From: Myxococcales bacterium
GTDB taxonomy: Bacteria > Myxococcota_A > Polyangia > Polyangiales > Polyangiaceae
Reading direction: 5' to 3'
DNA: 64,000 bases
Assembly (NCBI GenBank): GCA_016706225.1
Contig: JADJKB010000003.1
Span: 1 to 64,000 of the forward strand
Shown here: in pieces, positions 61,270 to 64,000 of the stretch
Numbering within the stretch: the first letter of the stretch is position 1
Layout: each line of letters opens with the position of its first letter
Program-made: the position numbers and the translations under genes
Notes under the pieces: model-generated
Databases searched by the model: none
What the model saw: only the letters and a program-made list of their open reading frames with translations
Told to the model about the DNA's origin: nothing

Positions 61270-62528
61270 CACAGACCGATCCTGAAGGCGCGCCAGGCGC
61301 CGAAGACGCCGGACGGAGAGTTGACGGTTTCTTCGTCGATGACCGAGTAGGTCGTGGCATCCACGAGTGCGAGCTTGTTGTCCTTGTTGGCGCTGACGAT
61401 CACCTGACCACCCCGGGGTGTGAAGTCCAGGTGGTAAATACGGGCGCCGACCTTGATGCTCTTTTTCACCTTCAGGGTCTGGGTGTCGATGACCTCGAGA
61501 TAGGCGTCGTTCTCGACTCCGGAGAAGCTCACCCAGATTTCATTTCCGGTGGGAGAGGCCACGGAATACACCGGGTGTCCTCGTACGGGCACACTCGTCT
61601 TGAACGCCCACGTGTTGCGGTCCAGGACCACCATGCGCGGTTCCCCGACCAGCGGAACGAACACGTTGTCGCCGGCGACCGCCCACGAGGCCATGTGCGG
61701 GAGCTTCACGGGGGTCCCCTTGTCGAACTTCTGCTTGGGATCCCGCAGGCTCACCTCTTTGACACCGGCGTTCGGGTCTCGCAGGTCGAGCACGGAGACG
61801 TGCTCACTCCCCATGTGACCCACGACGTACCAGCGACCGTCGGGCGTGATCATCGCGTCGTAGGGCTCGTCGGTGCTGGTCTTGACCTTGCGCTCAATCT
61901 TCGGCTCCGCGCCGGAGGCGTCGATGACCCAGATTTCCGCGCCCTCGATCAACACACACACAAACCGGTTGCCGGGCGCGTCCACCACACCGGTGGCGCG
62001 AGACATCAGCTTTTGTCCGCCTTTTTCCATCTCCGCTGGCAGGCGTTTCACCACCTTCAGGGTCTGTGAATCGAGAATGGTGATGCCACCGGGCTGATAC
62101 TCGGCGGTCGCGACGTAGCGGCCGTCCTGGCTGATGGCGATGTCGATGCTGTTCTTCGACACCTCCACCTCCCCCGCGAGCTCGACCTTCGTGAGATCGA
62201 TACGGGAGAGTTTGCCGCTGCGGGTCGCGACGTACCCCCAGCGTAGATCCGGCGAGAACGTCATGGTCGCGTGACGCATGTTGCCGAGGCCCTTGATTCG
62301 CGACGCGGTGTAGCTGCGTTCGCTCAGATCGTAGACACCCAGGCTCTCGGTCTCGCGCTCGACGACGAACACGCGCGAGCCGATGCCTCCGGACGGCAGC
62401 GCCGCTGTCGGGAGTGAGGCCGCCGACGCTGCGGGATCAGCCGACGGTGCAGCCGACGGTGCGGGCGCAGCGCCGGGCGACTGACAAGCCGCCACGAGCA
62501 GACAGGTGCAGAGCAACAACCTTTTCAT
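61269..62528 (-). CDS. nirF: NirF, haem d1 biosynthesis lipoprotein
   Basis: A protein of 419 residues. The N-terminus is a lipoprotein signal (KRLLLCTCLLVAACQSPG) with an Ala/Pro/Ser linker. An eight-bladed propeller of the NirF/NirS d1-binding fold follows: VFVVERETESLGVYDLSERS, MRHATMTFSPDLRWGYVATR, VSKNSIDIAISQDGRYVATA, DEPYDAMITPDGRWYVVGHM, and GHPVYSVASPTGNEIWVSFS. NirF is a periplasmic enzyme or carrier acting on the last steps of haem d1. Four-base overlap with nirJ. Confidence 0.93.
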   Translation of the reverse strand: MKRLLLCTCLLVAACQSPGAAPAPSAAPSADPAASAASLPTAALPSGGIGSRVFVVERETESLGVYDLSERSYTASRIKGLGNMRHATMTFSPDLRWGYVATRSGKLSRIDLTKVELAGEVEVSKNSIDIAISQDGRYVATAEYQPGGITILDSQTLKVVKRLPAEMEKGGQKLMSRATGVVDAPGNRFVCVLIEGAEIWVIDASGAEPKIERKVKTSTDEPYDAMITPDGRWYVVGHMGSEHVSVLDLRDPNAGVKEVSLRDPKQKFDKGTPVKLPHMASWAVAGDNVFVPLVGEPRMVVLDRNTWAFKTSVPVRGHPVYSVASPTGNEIWVSFSGVENDAYLEVIDTQTLKVKKSIKVGARIYHLDFTPRGGQVIVSANKDNKLALVDATTYSVIDEETVNSPSGVFGAWRAFRIGL

Positions 62529-63712
62529 GCGGGATGTGACTCCTGGGAAACGAAGCCGATCTCGGCGTCGGTCATCACACAAGCCGGATCGGACGCCCAC
62601 ATGTCGCGGGAGTGGGCCAGCGCGCGTTCGCGGTGCGAGCCCCGGCAATGCTCGACGTAGTTGCAGCTGCCGCAGCGCCCGGTGAGGTGTCGCGTCCGCT
62701 CCCGGAGCTGAGCCCTGAGCGGGTGCGCCAGGATCTGCGCCAACGAGTCCTCACGCACGTTGCCGAACGTAGCGGCTTGCCAGAACTGGTCGGGATGGAC
62801 CCGCCCGAGGTGATCGACGTTGATGATCTTTTCGCCAGCCGAGTTGCCGCGCCGAAGCAAGAGCAGCCGTTCGACGCGGGTGGCGGCGTCGCCCCCCAGC
62901 TCTTGTCGGATGAAGGCAAGCAGCGCAGGCCCATCCGAGTCGTTCCCACCGGTGACGATGTCGGGCCCGACGCCGGACTCGAGCTGAAGCTTCGCGCGGG
63001 AAAATAGTCGATCCAGCGCCGACCGAGACTCCGCCGGAGAGAGATCGTCGTCCCCCATCCGAAATGCCCGCCCCGAGTACAGCAGGTGTGACACGTAGAA
63101 CCGCTCGACTCCGAGCGTGGCCGCGTGATCGATCAGCGGCTCGAGCTCACTCGCGTTGAGCTTCGAGAGTGTGATCCGAAGCCCCGTCTTGATGCCCGCC
63201 CGCCGGGACGCCACGAGCCCGTCGCTTGCCCGCCGGAAACCGCCGGTCAAGCCGCGATAGCGATCATTGAAGTCCCGCATCCCGTCGATGCTGATCCCGA
63301 CGTACTTGACGCCGACGTCCTTCAGTCGCCGGGCGACCTCGTCGTCAATGAACACTCCGTTGCTCGAGAGCTGGGGGATGAGCCCGAGGGAGGTCGCTCG
63401 CTCGATCAGCTCGAACAGGTCCTTGCGTAGCATCGGCTCGCCGCCGCTGAAGATCACCACCTTGGTTCCCGCGTCCGCGAGCGCGTCGAGCAACGCGAGG
63501 CCCTGCTCGGTGGTCAGATCGTCGGGGGACGGTTGTTTGGAGGCGGAGGCATAACAGTGCGGGCACGACAGGTTGCAGTGGCCAACGACGTTCCAGACCA
63601 CCACCGGAACGCCACGCTCGGGTTCGGCGTAGCGGTCGGGCGACCGTTGCTCGAGCTGTGCCGGCGCCGAAGGGTCGCTCGCGGCCCGTAAGAGATCGCT
63701 CACCATCAACAT
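62525..63712 (-). CDS. nirJ: NirJ, radical SAM enzyme of haem d1 synthesis
   Basis: A protein of 395 residues. The radical SAM cluster is CNLSCPHC (CxxxCxxC) in the segment VVWNVVGHCNLSCPHCYASA, followed by VIFSGGEPMLRKDLFELIER and YVGISIDGMRDFNDRYRG. The C-terminal SPASM-like Cys set shows in CGSCNYVEHCRGSHRERALA, plus C in MWASDPACVMTD. NirJ replaces propionate chains of the d1 precursor. The ATG at 63712 has AAGG eleven bases ahead; a second ATG two codons later is possible. Operon with nirF and nirDL. Confidence 0.92.
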   Translation of the reverse strand: MLMVSDLLRAASDPSAPAQLEQRSPDRYAEPERGVPVVVWNVVGHCNLSCPHCYASASKQPSPDDLTTEQGLALLDALADAGTKVVIFSGGEPMLRKDLFELIERATSLGLIPQLSSNGVFIDDEVARRLKDVGVKYVGISIDGMRDFNDRYRGLTGGFRRASDGLVASRRAGIKTGLRITLSKLNASELEPLIDHAATLGVERFYVSHLLYSGRAFRMGDDDLSPAESRSALDRLFSRAKLQLESGVGPDIVTGGNDSDGPALLAFIRQELGGDAATRVERLLLLRRGNSAGEKIINVDHLGRVHPDQFWQAATFGNVREDSLAQILAHPLRAQLRERTRHLTGRCGSCNYVEHCRGSHRERALAHSRDMWASDPACVMTDAEIGFVSQESHPA

Positions 63713-63907
63713 TGGCGCGTTACCTTCAAGAGCTGTGCCGTGAGGCTACTCCATCGCGAGCGTTGAAGAGTCCGGGGCGCAATCAGCGCTCCGCCGGGGC
63801 TCAGCGCTGCGAAAACAGTTCATCTTGATGACCTGCCCCCAACACGAAGCCGCGACCTTCGCCCGAGAGGGCGAGCGGCCGCGGCTCCGGCTCCGCGAGG
63901 ACGAGCG

Positions 63908-64000
63908 TCAGTAGACGTCGTGCGCGGTGTTGTACAGGTTGAACTTACCGGTGGGGGTCACCAGCCAGTCCTCTTCGATGCGCTTGATCTCTTTGAGATC
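63908..64000 (-). CDS. nirS: NirS, cytochrome cd1 nitrite reductase, C-terminal end only
   Basis: The last 30 codons of a gene entering from the right edge read DLKEIKRIEEDWLVTPTG and KFNLYNTAHDVY-stop. The TPTGKFN-x-YNT-x-x-D-x-Y terminus is the signature end of cytochrome cd1 nitrite reductase, which reduces nitrite to NO. The 195-base gap to nirJ (63713-63907) has no gene or convincing FNR/DNR box. The recognition rests on this short stretch and on the haem d1 genes beside it. Confidence 0.8.
   Translation of the reverse strand, partial: DLKEIKRIEEDWLVTPTGKFNLYNTAHDVY

Noticed and set aside
63713..63907. FNR/DNR-type box between nirS and nirJ
   Set aside because: A TTGAT is present but the matching ATCAA half is not at the right distance.

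Overview
The window is high-GC DNA with a strongly myxobacterial (Myxococcota, probably Polyangia) flavour. The signs are two Hanks-type Ser/Thr kinases with accessory domains, an FHA protein, a DUF4388 protein, several lipoproteins with long Gly/Ser/Thr/Ala linkers, a fibro-slime protein, three short secreted proteins ending in a Cys / hydrophobic / Arg-rich tail that resembles MYXO-CTERM, and many GTG/TTG starts. No tRNA, rRNA or CRISPR array was seen. The species assignment is inference.

Layout. 1-7.8 kb is a worn accessory region. It holds a partial unknown gene, two frameshifted lipoproteins, an XRE regulator, a frameshifted serine recombinase behind tandem palindromes, a rolling-circle (HUH) Rep, a lone IS66 Orf2-type protein and an antitoxin-like gene next to a broken zeta-toxin P-loop gene. 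7.8-10.1 kb is a tightly overlapped operon with ApbE and a ferric-reductase-like haem membrane protein. 10.4-17.7 kb carries regulators (membrane LuxR, headless LysR, sigma/zinc-finger pair), an FHA protein and a sulfatase-fold enzyme. 17.7-23.1 kb is a two-gene overlapping unit: a Ser/Thr kinase with HEAT-like repeats and a degenerate HD-GYP/DUF4388 protein. 23.4-33.5 kb holds AraC/MpaB, a 47-bp tandem repeat block, HNH, pirin, and a desaturase/MerR operon behind a perfect inverted repeat.

33.5-38.2 kb (minus strand) is a formate dehydrogenase operon and the strongest finding. The catalytic gene has an in-frame TGA at the selenocysteine position, followed by an E. coli fdhF-like SECIS hairpin at the same spacing. 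The usual N-terminal iron-sulfur part of the alpha subunit is missing from that gene and is encoded separately at the far end of the operon, after a NuoE-NuoF fusion. The three proteins should together make a soluble NAD(P)-linked formate dehydrogenase.

38.3-60 kb is ordinary cell-envelope and signalling content: fibro-slime protein, nuclease, potassium channel, Gre factor, lipoproteins, TPP enzyme plus a frameshifted SDR, polysaccharide deacetylase, ECF sigma pair, rhomboid-TPR, CAP protein, second kinase, metzincin.

58.6-64 kb (minus strand) is denitrification: the 3' end of nirS (cytochrome cd1 nitrite reductase) at the window edge, then nirJ, nirF and a fused nirDL for haem d1 synthesis, followed by an NtrC-type regulator whose GAFTGA and Walker B motifs are degenerate. 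Together with the formate dehydrogenase this suggests a facultative anaerobic lifestyle with formate as a possible electron donor (inference).
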